The notes beneath the pieces are model-generated. The model did not search any database, had not been told where the DNA came from, and was given only the letters and a program-made list of their open reading frames with translations. The position numbers were made by a program, and so were the translations under genes. Below, one piece after another: positions 1 to 6,527 of a DNA stretch of 9,855 nucleotides. Source of the DNA: an uncultured Sulfurovum sp. (GTDB lineage Bacteria; Campylobacterota; Campylobacteria; Campylobacterales; Sulfurovaceae); NCBI GenBank assembly GCA_902727905.1, contig CACVAR010000166.1:1-9855 (forward strand). The letters are read 5' to 3'. Every line of letters begins with the position of its first letter. Position 1 is the first letter of the stretch.

Positions 1-1827
1 TATTTAATCTCTTACCCTTACGGTTGTGCTGAACAGACCTCATCTAAACTCGCTGCGATGCATTATGCAAAAGCATTTTTAACAAACGATGAACTCATTA
101 GAAACAGTAAAAACTTCACTTTACAAGGCATTAAAAAGCTTCACAATATGCAAAACTACTATGGTGAGTTTGAGTATTGGGAAGGGGTTGATACAGTTTC
201 TCCCTATGCTTCCCTTTATACAGCACAAACTCTACTGGAAATTGCCAAAACTAATGACTTGGTTAAAGAGAGTCTCAAAAAAAAGACCGTTAAGATGCTT
301 AATGCTGTTGCCTCTGAAAATGGTACTTACCAAGCAGAGTACAGTAAATTCCATCAGCTCTATGCAGCCTATATTTTAGCTGAAAACAATCTACTCTCTT
401 CCAGCGTAGCAAACATGCTTTATGAGAAAAAAACCTACAAAGGTCACTTCTTGGCAACCTTCTATATGGCTGCCATTTTAAAAGCCACAGGTAAGGTAGA
501 AAAAGCTGAAGCACTCTTCACTGCCAATAACTACGAACTCTCTAAGTATGCTTATAAAACCTATGGTAATAAGAGTGGAAACTTTGAATCAAATGTACGC
601 GACATGACCTTACACTTCATTGTTAAAACCAAATACTTTAACAAAGATGCTAACGATTTAGATGTGCTTCAAAAAGAGTTTTCTAATCTCTACTCAACCC
701 AAGAGAAAGCTTTAGCACTTAAAGCCATTAGTACTTATCTTGGTAAGCCTACCAATACTAATATGGACGTTACAGTCAAGGTAAATAACAAAAGTCTCAA
801 CTACAAAAAAAGTAAACTCCTAACAGTAGATAAAGTAACAAGTTCTTCGATTGAACTCGAACCTAAAAACTCAAAGCTAAGCTACTCAATTGAACTGGTC
901 AAAAATCTACCTAAAGACTTAAAAAATGAATTGTCTACCCAAAAAGAGTTAAGCATACAACAAGAGTTTGTAAATGCGAATGGAAGCCAAGTAGACTTAG
1001 CTAATCTAAAACAGGGAGACAAACTTTTCTCTAAAATAACCATAGCCAATTATGGAAAAATTGAACATGTTGTTCTTAATCAAAAAGTTCCAGCTTGTCT
1101 TAGTATTGTCAATGACAACATTAAAGGGCATGAACCTCACTTTAAAAATGTAAACATTAACGTAGCCCATAAAGAGATACAAGATGACCGTATCCTACAC
1201 TTTATTAATTTAAATGATAAAAAAGAGTACAGTAGAACACTAAAAAAAGATGTTAGTATTGAAAACAGAGGCGTACTATACTCTCCTCTACTAGCAACGA
1301 GTATTGGTGAATGTAAACTTCCATCTACCATTATAGAAGCGATGTATAATCCACGCATAAAAGACCATGCACAAGTAGCACATTCTGTAACAGTAAAACG
1401 CTTAAAAGATAGTAGTTCTAATCCGAAACAAGATTCAACACAAACTACTTTTGAAGAAGAAGCAAAAGCCCTTGTCCAAAAAATATACCAACAAGAGATG
1501 AATTCCAATAACCCTCTTGAGTTTGCCAATTATTTTGACTTTCCTCTAAAAGTATACTTTAGAGATAAGAACTTTAGTAAAGAAGCACTTTTAGCTGACA
1601 AAAGAAAATACTTTAAAGATTGGTCACAACGTGCTTACTCAAATATGAAAACTTCTATCAAAGAATATAATAAGCAGGAGCAAGAAGTTAAAGTAAAAGT
1701 AACTTTTGACTATAAAATTTATAATGGGAAAAAAGCATTAACAGGGGAGAGTAATCATTTGTTAACAGTTATTCAAAAAAAGGGAAAAATTTTAGTTCGT
1801 TCTATAGAACTGGTCAAGAAAAATTAA
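1..1827 (+). CDS. Bacterial alpha-2-macroglobulin, C-terminal part, with added NTF2-like domain (5' end outside window)
   Basis: The frame is open from base 1, so the ATG at 58 is internal; 608 residues are visible. The first codons read YPYGCAEQ. This is the GCxEQ thioester motif of alpha-2-macroglobulins (Cys at 25-27, Gln at 34-36), whose Cys-Gln bond traps attacking proteases in the periplasm. The helical thioester domain runs to about base 760 and includes the family-typical NVRD segment. A beta-rich C-terminal macroglobulin domain follows (about 850-1400) and ends in IIEAMYNP, like the C-terminus of E. coli YfhM. A polar linker then leads to about 125 residues (about 1450-1824) resembling NTF2/SnoaL-like domains, with the pattern DKRKYFKDW...Y then VKVTFDYKIYNGKKALTGE. 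This tail is not part of the standard architecture. The usual partner pbpC (penicillin-binding protein 1C) is absent downstream; it could lie upstream. The signal peptide is outside the window. Family assignment is confident; the tail is inferred from its pattern. Confidence 0.9.
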   Translation, partial: YLISYPYGCAEQTSSKLAAMHYAKAFLTNDELIRNSKNFTLQGIKKLHNMQNYYGEFEYWEGVDTVSPYASLYTAQTLLEIAKTNDLVKESLKKKTVKMLNAVASENGTYQAEYSKFHQLYAAYILAENNLLSSSVANMLYEKKTYKGHFLATFYMAAILKATGKVEKAEALFTANNYELSKYAYKTYGNKSGNFESNVRDMTLHFIVKTKYFNKDANDLDVLQKEFSNLYSTQEKALALKAISTYLGKPTNTNMDVTVKVNNKSLNYKKSKLLTVDKVTSSSIELEPKNSKLSYSIELVKNLPKDLKNELSTQKELSIQQEFVNANGSQVDLANLKQGDKLFSKITIANYGKIEHVVLNQKVPACLSIVNDNIKGHEPHFKNVNINVAHKEIQDDRILHFINLNDKKEYSRTLKKDVSIENRGVLYSPLLATSIGECKLPSTIIEAMYNPRIKDHAQVAHSVTVKRLKDSSSNPKQDSTQTTFEEEAKALVQKIYQQEMNSNNPLEFANYFDFPLKVYFRDKNFSKEALLADKRKYFKDWSQRAYSNMKTSIKEYNKQEQEVKVKVTFDYKIYNGKKALTGESNHLLTVIQKKGKILVRSIELVKKN

Positions 1828-1829
1828 AT

Positions 1830-1861
1830 CTTCTTGGCTCTATAAAAAAGAGCCAACGAAG
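1830..1861. terminator. Hairpin between convergent genes, probable terminator
   Basis: TTGGCTCT (1834-1841) pairs with AGAGCCAA (1849-1856) around a 7-base A-rich loop. Outer CTTC/GAAG (1830-1833 with 1858-1861) extends the stem past one bulged C. Read on the minus strand, the stem is followed by ATTTAATTTTT, a fair U-tract, so it fits best as the terminator of the rhodanese-fusion gene. On the plus strand there is no U-run, so termination of the macroglobulin gene is less certain. Confidence 0.65.
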
Positions 1862-1865
1862 CGTG

Positions 1866-2603
1866 TTATACAGATTGAGTTTTACCTCTAAAACTACCAA
1901 TACCATGTGCAAGGTTAGAAACTTGTTTAAAGCCTAATGTACCCATAGCTTGTTGTACTTGGTATGATCTACTACCCGATAGACAATAAACAATAATAGC
2001 TTCAGACTGCTTATCTTTAAATTCTTCAATGCCAGCATAGAAATTTGAAGTGGATACCAAAGCATCTGTACCAACAATGTGTGCTTGATTGTACTCCATC
2101 TGCTCTCTTACATCAATAAGTGTAAAAGAAACCATACCTAAGTCTCTAGCTTCCATTAATGCTTCTAACTCATCACCATCGAGTTGATCTTTTGTCACAA
2201 GCATTTCAGCTTCATCTTTTGTTAATCCACGAGAGTGAGCATGAACTACTTCTTCAATCTCTTCACTTTTAGCTTGTGCTGCTGCATATTCAGGTGTACA
2301 GAAAATTCCACAGTGACATAAACCATCTTCAGGAATCTCTTTCTCAATTGCTGGTTTACAAGGACAGATTCTATTGTCAGCTGCTTTTTGTTCTTCTTTA
2401 GTTTCACCAATTACCATAAAACATGGACAAAAGCGTTTTCCATAAATGAGCTTGTTTCTTGCAAGTCCCATGGTAACGCCTTCGTTTACATCTTCAATTG
2501 GATTAGGAACCCATCCTTTACTTTCATATACTTTGTCAACAAACTTCTCAGTTTTTTTAAGTTCAGTTTGAAACTCTTCTGAATTCATATCTATTGCTTG
2601 CAT
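1866..2603 (-). CDS. Ferredoxin-thioredoxin reductase catalytic-type domain fused to a rhodanese domain
   Basis: 245 residues, cytoplasmic (no signal peptide). The N-terminal half (about 8-105) has the CPC...CPC...CHC signature of the ferredoxin:thioredoxin reductase catalytic chain: C59/C61, C80/C82, C96/C98, plus an extra C102. By analogy with the cyanobacterial enzyme, C59, C80, C82 and C96 would hold a [4Fe-4S] cluster, and C61 and C98 would form the redox disulfide. The gaps are 18 and 13 residues, against 16 and 8 in the plant/cyanobacterial form, so this is a divergent subtype. The C-terminal half (about 135-242) is a single rhodanese domain with FTLIDVRE and the active loop CLSGSR; C207 would carry a persulfide. 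The start is supported by AAAAGGA at 2609-2615, five bases before the ATG. The gene lies 47 bases after the repeat lipoprotein on the same strand and may share its transcript. Electron transfer from the Fe-S domain to a rhodanese persulfide is inference; no FTR variable chain or thioredoxin gene is in the window. Confidence 0.85.
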   Translation of the reverse strand: MQAIDMNSEEFQTELKKTEKFVDKVYESKGWVPNPIEDVNEGVTMGLARNKLIYGKRFCPCFMVIGETKEEQKAADNRICPCKPAIEKEIPEDGLCHCGIFCTPEYAAAQAKSEEIEEVVHAHSRGLTKDEAEMLVTKDQLDGDELEALMEARDLGMVSFTLIDVREQMEYNQAHIVGTDALVSTSNFYAGIEEFKDKQSEAIIVYCLSGSRSYQVQQAMGTLGFKQVSNLAHGIGSFRGKTQSV

Positions 2604-2608
2604 TATTA

Positions 2609-2647
2609 TCCTTTTAGTGCAAATATTATTTGAAGTTTACTATAATA
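2609..2647 (-). promoter_or_regulatory. Ribosome binding site and possible -10 box for the FTR-rhodanese gene
   Basis: Read on the minus strand, TATTAT (2647-2642) lies in the 47-base gap after the lipoprotein gene, and AAAAGGA (2615-2609) precedes the ATG. No recognisable -35 box is present. The -10 is therefore tentative, and read-through from the upstream lipoprotein gene is equally possible. The ribosome binding site is the firm part. Confidence 0.35.
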
Positions 2648-2650
2648 GGG

Positions 2651-3076
2651 TTAAGATTTACTGCTATTTTTATCGAGTAGAACTTCTTTCATAAGAATAT
2701 TTATCTCTTGAAACATTTTTTTCGTTTTATTAAGGTCAATTGATACTTTTTCACCTTCTAGCATAAGCCCAATATCTCTTGTAAAGTTAATATCTGCTTT
2801 CTCTATCTTATGTTGAATTTCATCTGCTTTACCATGCATCTCAATTTCCATCTTTTTTAAAAAGTTCGTTGTTTTGTTAATATCAATACTAATCTTTTGA
2901 TTTTGAAAGTCAAAACCTAGCTCTTTTAATAATAGCTGTTCTTTACTTTCTTTAGATACAGCTACTTCATTAGTTGGTGATGATTCAACACTCGTCTCAT
3001 GATGATTATTTTCACTCTCTCCACACCCTATATATAGTAAGGGAAAAACTAACACAATTAATTTAAAAATTTTCAT
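2651..3076 (-). CDS. Small lipoprotein with two internal repeats, function unknown
   Basis: 141 residues. I do not recognise the family. The N-terminus is a lipoprotein signal peptide ending in LLYIGC (lipidated C18; the -3 Tyr is a weak match to the lipobox), followed by a polar Ser/Asn/Glu-rich linker (about 19-45). The rest holds two copies of one unit 49 residues apart: residues 55-80 with KISIDINKT and 104-129 with KVSIDLNKT. Each copy has a beta-like hydrophobic/polar stretch, then an amphipathic lysine-rich helix (NFLKKMEIEM and KMFQEINILM). The segment between them (81-103) is charged and helical. Glycine at +2 does not signal inner-membrane retention, so an outer-membrane anchor facing the periplasm is the default expectation. 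It is first in a minus-strand pair with the FTR-rhodanese gene and has its own TATAAT promoter. A functional link to that redox protein is suggested only by adjacency. Confidence 0.75.
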   Translation of the reverse strand: MKIFKLIVLVFPLLYIGCGESENNHHETSVESSPTNEVAVSKESKEQLLLKELGFDFQNQKISIDINKTTNFLKKMEIEMHGKADEIQHKIEKADINFTRDIGLMLEGEKVSIDLNKTKKMFQEINILMKEVLLDKNSSKS

Positions 3077-3080
3077 CTAT

Positions 3081-3108
3081 TACCTTTATATGTTATAAGA
3101 CTATTATA
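3081..3108 (-). promoter_or_regulatory. Promoter -10 box and ribosome binding site of the repeat lipoprotein
   Basis: On the minus strand a perfect TATAAT (3108-3103) is followed about 26 bases later by the ATG, with an AAAGGT ribosome binding site (3086-3081) four bases before the start. There is no good -35 hexamer, as is common for Campylobacterota sigma-70 promoters. The box overlaps the left arm of an inverted repeat (3107-3116), which would place a bound regulator on the promoter. Confidence 0.6.
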
Positions 3109-3207
3109 GCGTGTTTAACTAAGCTGACTATTTCTAGTGATTTGTATTCCAAAACATAAAAATACTTTTTAATATATTATGGTAATATATCATTAACAAA
3201 CACGCTA
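3107..3207. repeat. Inverted repeat with internal AT-rich dyad between divergent lipoprotein genes
   Basis: TAGCGTGTTT (3107-3116) recurs as its exact reverse complement AAACACGCTA (3198-3207), 81 bases apart. Between them sits a perfect dyad, ATATATTA-TGG-TAATATAT (3172-3190). The left arm abuts the TATAAT of the minus-strand lipoprotein gene. The right arm has the same orientation relative to the plus-strand NlpC/P60 gene, but there it is followed by TAATGT. This looks like paired operator sites for co-control of the divergent genes. The sites match no regulator I can name, and the AT-only dyad could arise by chance. Confidence 0.4.
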
Positions 3208-3348
3208 ATGTGCCAATTTACTCACATTTTCTCCCCTTTACCCTGACTTATGCCTAAAAAATACACAATTTCTCCACAATCTTCTTATAAATTTTAGTTA
3301 TCGACAGCTATAGGGAAAAATAAAGTCGAAACTAAAAGGGAAATTTAA

Positions 3349-4089
3349 ATGAAGAACTTCAAAAGATTTTCAGCTACGCTATTTATGGCGCCACTTTTAT
3401 TTGTAGGTTGTGTAAGTGAGAAAACAGCCTCAATTAAGCCATTGGACACAGAAAAAGACATCGTCACTTTAGATGCAAACAAAACCAATTTAAAAGAAAA
3501 AAAGCTTTTAGCTTCTGCAATCTTTGGAGGAGAGATATCTCTAAATGATACCGAAAATAATACAAACACAGACTCAACACTCAACACAGAAAAATCCACA
3601 GAACGACTAACAACTCAAACTCTAGACCTTAATAAAGAATGGGAAGCTTTTACCAAGGAAGATGAGATTTTAGAAACAGCTCGAAAATTTCTAGGTGTTA
3701 AATATATTTGGGCTGCAAATGGACCATCTGCTTTTGACTGTTCAGGTTTTACAAAATATGTTTTTAAGAAAAGTGGTATTTCTTTACCTCGTTACTCAGG
3801 TCATCAAGCTAACATTGGTAAAAAAATAAAATTTAAAGATTTAGAGAAAGGTGACTTAGTCTTTTTTGATACAGAGAAAAAATTTACACGTAGGGTAAAT
3901 CATGTTGGTATTTTTATAGGAAACAATAAGTTTATCCATGCCAGTTCGGCAAAAAAGAAAGTCATAATTACTTCATTCACAAAAAAGAAGTTCTATAAAA
4001 ACAAGTTTCTTTATGCAAGACGTATTATTAATACGAATAATAGTATTGCTTTAAATACAAGCCTTAAACAAAACAAAGCTTTTAACTAA
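3349..4089 (+). CDS. Lipoprotein NlpC/P60 peptidoglycan endopeptidase (MepS/Spr-like)
   Basis: 246 residues. A lipoprotein signal ends in LFVGC (lipidated C21). A polar Asn/Thr/Lys-rich linker of about 90 residues follows, then a complete NlpC/P60 domain (about 113-232). The catalytic triad is visible: Cys131 in FDCSGF, His185 in NHVGIFIG and His197 in FIHAS. Family members cleave D-Glu-to-diaminopimelate bonds in peptidoglycan stem peptides; as an outer-membrane lipoprotein it would act in the periplasm during wall growth, like E. coli MepS (188 residues). The long linker and a short Asn-rich tail make this protein larger. The start is set by AAAAGGG at 3334-3340 and by the signal peptide. 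It is divergent from the repeat lipoprotein gene and ends one base before the convergent PAS gene. The linker holds a LDANKT motif at 41-46, resembling the repeats of the divergent lipoprotein. Confidence 0.92.
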   Translation: MKNFKRFSATLFMAPLLFVGCVSEKTASIKPLDTEKDIVTLDANKTNLKEKKLLASAIFGGEISLNDTENNTNTDSTLNTEKSTERLTTQTLDLNKEWEAFTKEDEILETARKFLGVKYIWAANGPSAFDCSGFTKYVFKKSGISLPRYSGHQANIGKKIKFKDLEKGDLVFFDTEKKFTRRVNHVGIFIGNNKFIHASSAKKKVIITSFTKKKFYKNKFLYARRIINTNNSIALNTSLKQNKAFN

Positions 4090-4090
4090 G

Positions 4091-4645
4091 TTATTTTTTC
4101 AAACGTTTCATCCATGAAGAGAAGACTCCTTTCTCTTCAACTAAATCCTCTAAATATTCACCATAACTCATCTGTTTGTCTTCTAAAAACATCTCTAAAA
4201 AGAGTAGTGAAGCTTCCATTCCCCCTTTTCTCTCTGCTGATATCATCCCATGATACAAATCCTCAATACCTTTACTAACGTACTCTGGTGCAGCACGTTT
4301 AAAAGACGTAAAAGTTTCAAGTTTTCCATGATTATCACGTTGCATAGAAAAATCAGCAATTACCCAATAGTACTTACCACTTTTAGCAACATTTTTAACG
4401 ATGGCTGAAACCTCCATACCTGCGAAAAGTGACTTCCAAATCATGTAGAAAATGGCTTTAGGCATATCAGGATGTCTTAAAACACTATGTGGTTGCCCCA
4501 TTAGCTCTTGATGTCCATAACCAGTAATATCACAGAAGTTTTTGTTAACAAAAAGAATATTTCCCTCTACATCTGTTTTACTTACTACAAATTTTTTCTT
4601 TGAAAACTTTATCTCTTCATCCAAGATAATTGGTCTGTATATCAT
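4091..4645 (-). CDS. Stand-alone PAS-domain protein, Aer/CetB-type redox or energy-taxis sensor
   Basis: 184 residues, with no membrane segment or signal peptide. Residues about 15-118 form a PAS domain very close to that of the aerotaxis receptor Aer: DVEGNILFVN, ITGY, GQPHSVLRHPDMPKAIF, IVKN and YYWV. R57, H58, D60 and N85 fall at the same numbers as the FAD-binding-pocket residues of E. coli Aer, which suggests a flavin-binding redox sensor. Val79 stands where Aer has a Trp (PWSG becomes EVSA). There is no HAMP or methyl-accepting domain. The last 60 residues are helical and charged, as in the Campylobacter CetB/CetC arrangement, where a PAS-only protein signals through a separate membrane transducer (CetA). 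No CetA gene is in the window, so this is an orphan partner or a different PAS regulator. A strong AGGAAGGTG ribosome binding site (4660-4652) sits six bases before the ATG. Confidence 0.82.
   Translation of the reverse strand: MIYRPIILDEEIKFSKKKFVVSKTDVEGNILFVNKNFCDITGYGHQELMGQPHSVLRHPDMPKAIFYMIWKSLFAGMEVSAIVKNVAKSGKYYWVIADFSMQRDNHGKLETFTSFKRAAPEYVSKGIEDLYHGMISAERKGGMEASLLFLEMFLEDKQMSYGEYLEDLVEEKGVFSSWMKRLKK
4115..4139. terminator. Hairpin inside the 3' end of the PAS gene, possible terminator for the NlpC/P60 gene
   Basis: TGAAGAGAA (4115-4123) pairs perfectly with TTCTCTTCA (4131-4139) around a 7-base loop. It lies 26 bases past the stop codon of the plus-strand NlpC/P60 gene but inside the coding end of the PAS gene. 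No U-run follows on either strand, so intrinsic termination is only possible, not demonstrated. Confidence 0.3.
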
Positions 4646-4783
4646 CTATTTCACCTTCCTACGTCTAAAAGTATTTTAACCTACAATCTCTAAGATAATC
4701 ATTGGTTCTTTACTTAATACTGTTTTTTTATATAAAATTAATAACAAAAAAGAATAAAAAATAAGTATATCTTTTTCTTATCA

Positions 4784-4830
4784 TATTATGCTAAACTACA
4801 TAGAAGGTGTTTACTAAATAAATAAAAGGG
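4784..4830 (+). promoter_or_regulatory. Possible promoter and ribosome binding site for the metalloprotease gene
   Basis: TATTATG (4784-4790) lies about 47 bases before the ATG, downstream of a very AT-rich tract (4720-4783) of the kind that replaces a -35 box in Campylobacterota. AAAAGGG (4824-4830) is the ribosome binding site, six bases from the start. The whole gap 4646-4836 is otherwise AT-rich and I find no further structure in it. The -10 is tentative. Confidence 0.4.
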
Positions 4831-4836
4831 TTTAAA

Positions 4837-6516
4837 ATGTTAAAAATAATCTATTCGTTATTTCTTCTCCTATTTCTAGTAGCCTGTTCAGGTACTGGAC
4901 CAGTTGCTGATGGTGAAGGATCAAAAATTATTGGAACCATCACTTATGACAGAGTTCCTGTGGAAGTAGATGCTACTGGATCTGCACGTCTTAACTATGC
5001 TGGAACCTATAAAGGAACAGGAAAACATTTACTTATAAAAGCCCTAGATGAAAATAATCAAGTAGTGGCACAAACGACTACTAACGATGCTGGTGAATAT
5101 ACGCTTTATGTACCAGAAAACACTAACGTAAAAATACGTGCTTATGCCAGAATGTTCAAAGAAGATGTTTGGGATTTATCGGTAGTCGATAACACCAATC
5201 AAAAATCAATGTATGTTATAGAAGGGGCATTACACACAAGTGGTGATACTGCTAGTAGAAGAGATTTACATGCTGCGTCAGGTTGGGACGGATATGGTTA
5301 TAACCAACCACGTGATGCAGCTCCTTTTGCGATTTTGGACAGTATTAATACCATTATGCAAAAAGTTCTTATAGCCAGTCCAGACATTACGTTTCCTCAA
5401 CTTCTTATTAACTGGTCAGTCAACAATGTCTCAGTAGGAGGAGATACTTCTTTAGGGCAAATTGGTACTTCAAGTTATACTTCAGACGATGGTAACATGT
5501 GGATTTTAGGAGATGCTAACTCCGATACTGATGAATATGATGACCATATTATTATACATGAGTGGGCACACTTCTTTGAAGACAAGTTTTCACGTTCAGA
5601 TAGTATTGGAGGAGGTCACTCTTCAGGAGATGCTCTTGACATTCGTGTTGCCTTTGGAGAAGGTTTTGGTAATGCCATGTCTGCAATAGCCACAGACAAC
5701 CCTATTTATTTTGATACTTCTGGATATAACCAATCTTCTGGTTGGTACATGAACATAGAGTCTGCCCCAGCTGAAAATCCAGGTTGGTTCTCTGAAGCTT
5801 CAATCCAAAGAATACTGTATGATTTATATGACAGCAATAATGAAGGTTCAGATCAAGCCAGTCTAGGTTTTAAACCTATTTTTAATGCAATGATAGGTAA
5901 AGAACGTAATGCCAAAGCATTTACGAGTATTTTCACCTTTATTCATGCACTAAAATCTGAAAATCAATCCTCAAGTTCAGAGATTGACCAAATTGTATCT
6001 GCTGAACAAATTAATACCATTCATGATATCTATGGTAATTATAGAAGTAACACAGCAAATAATATTTTTACCACACCCCTCTATCGTACACTGGAAGTTG
6101 GTAAATGGATTACACAATGTAACAACAACACCTATGGAGTTTATAATAAACTCGGAAACCGTACATACGTTAAAGTTGATATTCCTTCTTCCGGTGTCTA
6201 TACCTTTGGTGCAAAACCTTATGGTTCGGCTTATGGAGACCCAGACATTGTTCTTTATGATACAAATTATCCTTTTGACATAAAAGGAATGTCTCCACGA
6301 GAAGGAGAAAGTTCAGACTCATTAACCATGGACTTAGAAGGAAAATCGTATATGTTGGAAGTTTATGATAACGCTTACAACAACAGCTGTTTTGTTATTA
6401 ATTTAGATCAAGGACATACAGGTATGCAAAAAGGAACAATGACAAAATCCTCAGGTATGAGTAAACCTGTCTATAACAATCATCGTCGTCCAGAACGTAG
6501 ACCACAGTCAAAATAA
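4837..6516 (+). CDS. Predicted outer-membrane zinc metalloprotease lipoprotein (HEWAH)
   Basis: 559 residues. A textbook lipoprotein signal ends in FLVAC (lipidated C17; +2 Ser fits outer-membrane sorting). Residues about 31-108 look like a carboxypeptidase-regulatory-type beta-sandwich (GTITYDRVPVEV ... TNDAGEYTLYVPE). The central part carries HEWAH at 241-245, an HExxH zinc site with E242 as catalytic base. A dense conserved block follows: SRSDSIGGGH (252-261), GDALDIRVAFGEGFGN (264-279). E275, 30 residues after H245, is the likely third zinc ligand (gluzincin style); H261 is an alternative. Residues about 415-525 resemble a secreted-protease C-terminal beta-sandwich (PPC-like) and hold the C428/C518 pair, which could form a disulfide. 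The tail is basic and Pro/Arg-rich. I recall similar uncharacterised proteins in marine gammaproteobacteria, but cannot name a family or substrate. The next gene starts 11 bases later, which suggests a functional pair. Confidence 0.8.
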   Translation: MLKIIYSLFLLLFLVACSGTGPVADGEGSKIIGTITYDRVPVEVDATGSARLNYAGTYKGTGKHLLIKALDENNQVVAQTTTNDAGEYTLYVPENTNVKIRAYARMFKEDVWDLSVVDNTNQKSMYVIEGALHTSGDTASRRDLHAASGWDGYGYNQPRDAAPFAILDSINTIMQKVLIASPDITFPQLLINWSVNNVSVGGDTSLGQIGTSSYTSDDGNMWILGDANSDTDEYDDHIIIHEWAHFFEDKFSRSDSIGGGHSSGDALDIRVAFGEGFGNAMSAIATDNPIYFDTSGYNQSSGWYMNIESAPAENPGWFSEASIQRILYDLYDSNNEGSDQASLGFKPIFNAMIGKERNAKAFTSIFTFIHALKSENQSSSSEIDQIVSAEQINTIHDIYGNYRSNTANNIFTTPLYRTLEVGKWITQCNNNTYGVYNKLGNRTYVKVDIPSSGVYTFGAKPYGSAYGDPDIVLYDTNYPFDIKGMSPREGESSDSLTMDLEGKSYMLEVYDNAYNNSCFVINLDQGHTGMQKGTMTKSSGMSKPVYNNHRRPERRPQSK

Positions 6517-6527
6517 AAGGAAAAATT

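Noticed and set aside
58..60. ATG at 58 as the start of the macroglobulin gene
   Set aside because: The frame is open through base 1 and encodes the GCAEQ thioester motif just upstream, so the ATG is internal and the gene is cut by the window edge.
299..514. Minus-strand open frame opposite the thioester domain
   Set aside because: It lies inside the macroglobulin coding region with no ribosome binding site or recognisable protein pattern.
1137..1529. Minus-strand open frame of 130 codons opposite the macroglobulin gene
   Set aside because: It is wholly antisense to a well-supported coding region, and its Cys/Ser/Phe-rich product matches no family I recognise. It is a by-product of the other strand's codons.
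3345..3599. Minus-strand open frame across the start of the NlpC/P60 gene
   Set aside because: It overlaps the lipoprotein signal and linker antisense; the Ser/Phe/Val-rich product is typical of reversed Lys/Asn/Glu codons.
4646..4836. Sigma-54 or sigma-28 promoter for the PAS or metalloprotease gene
   Set aside because: I looked for the GG-N10-GC pattern and for the TAAA/GCCGATAA pattern on both strands and found no convincing match.
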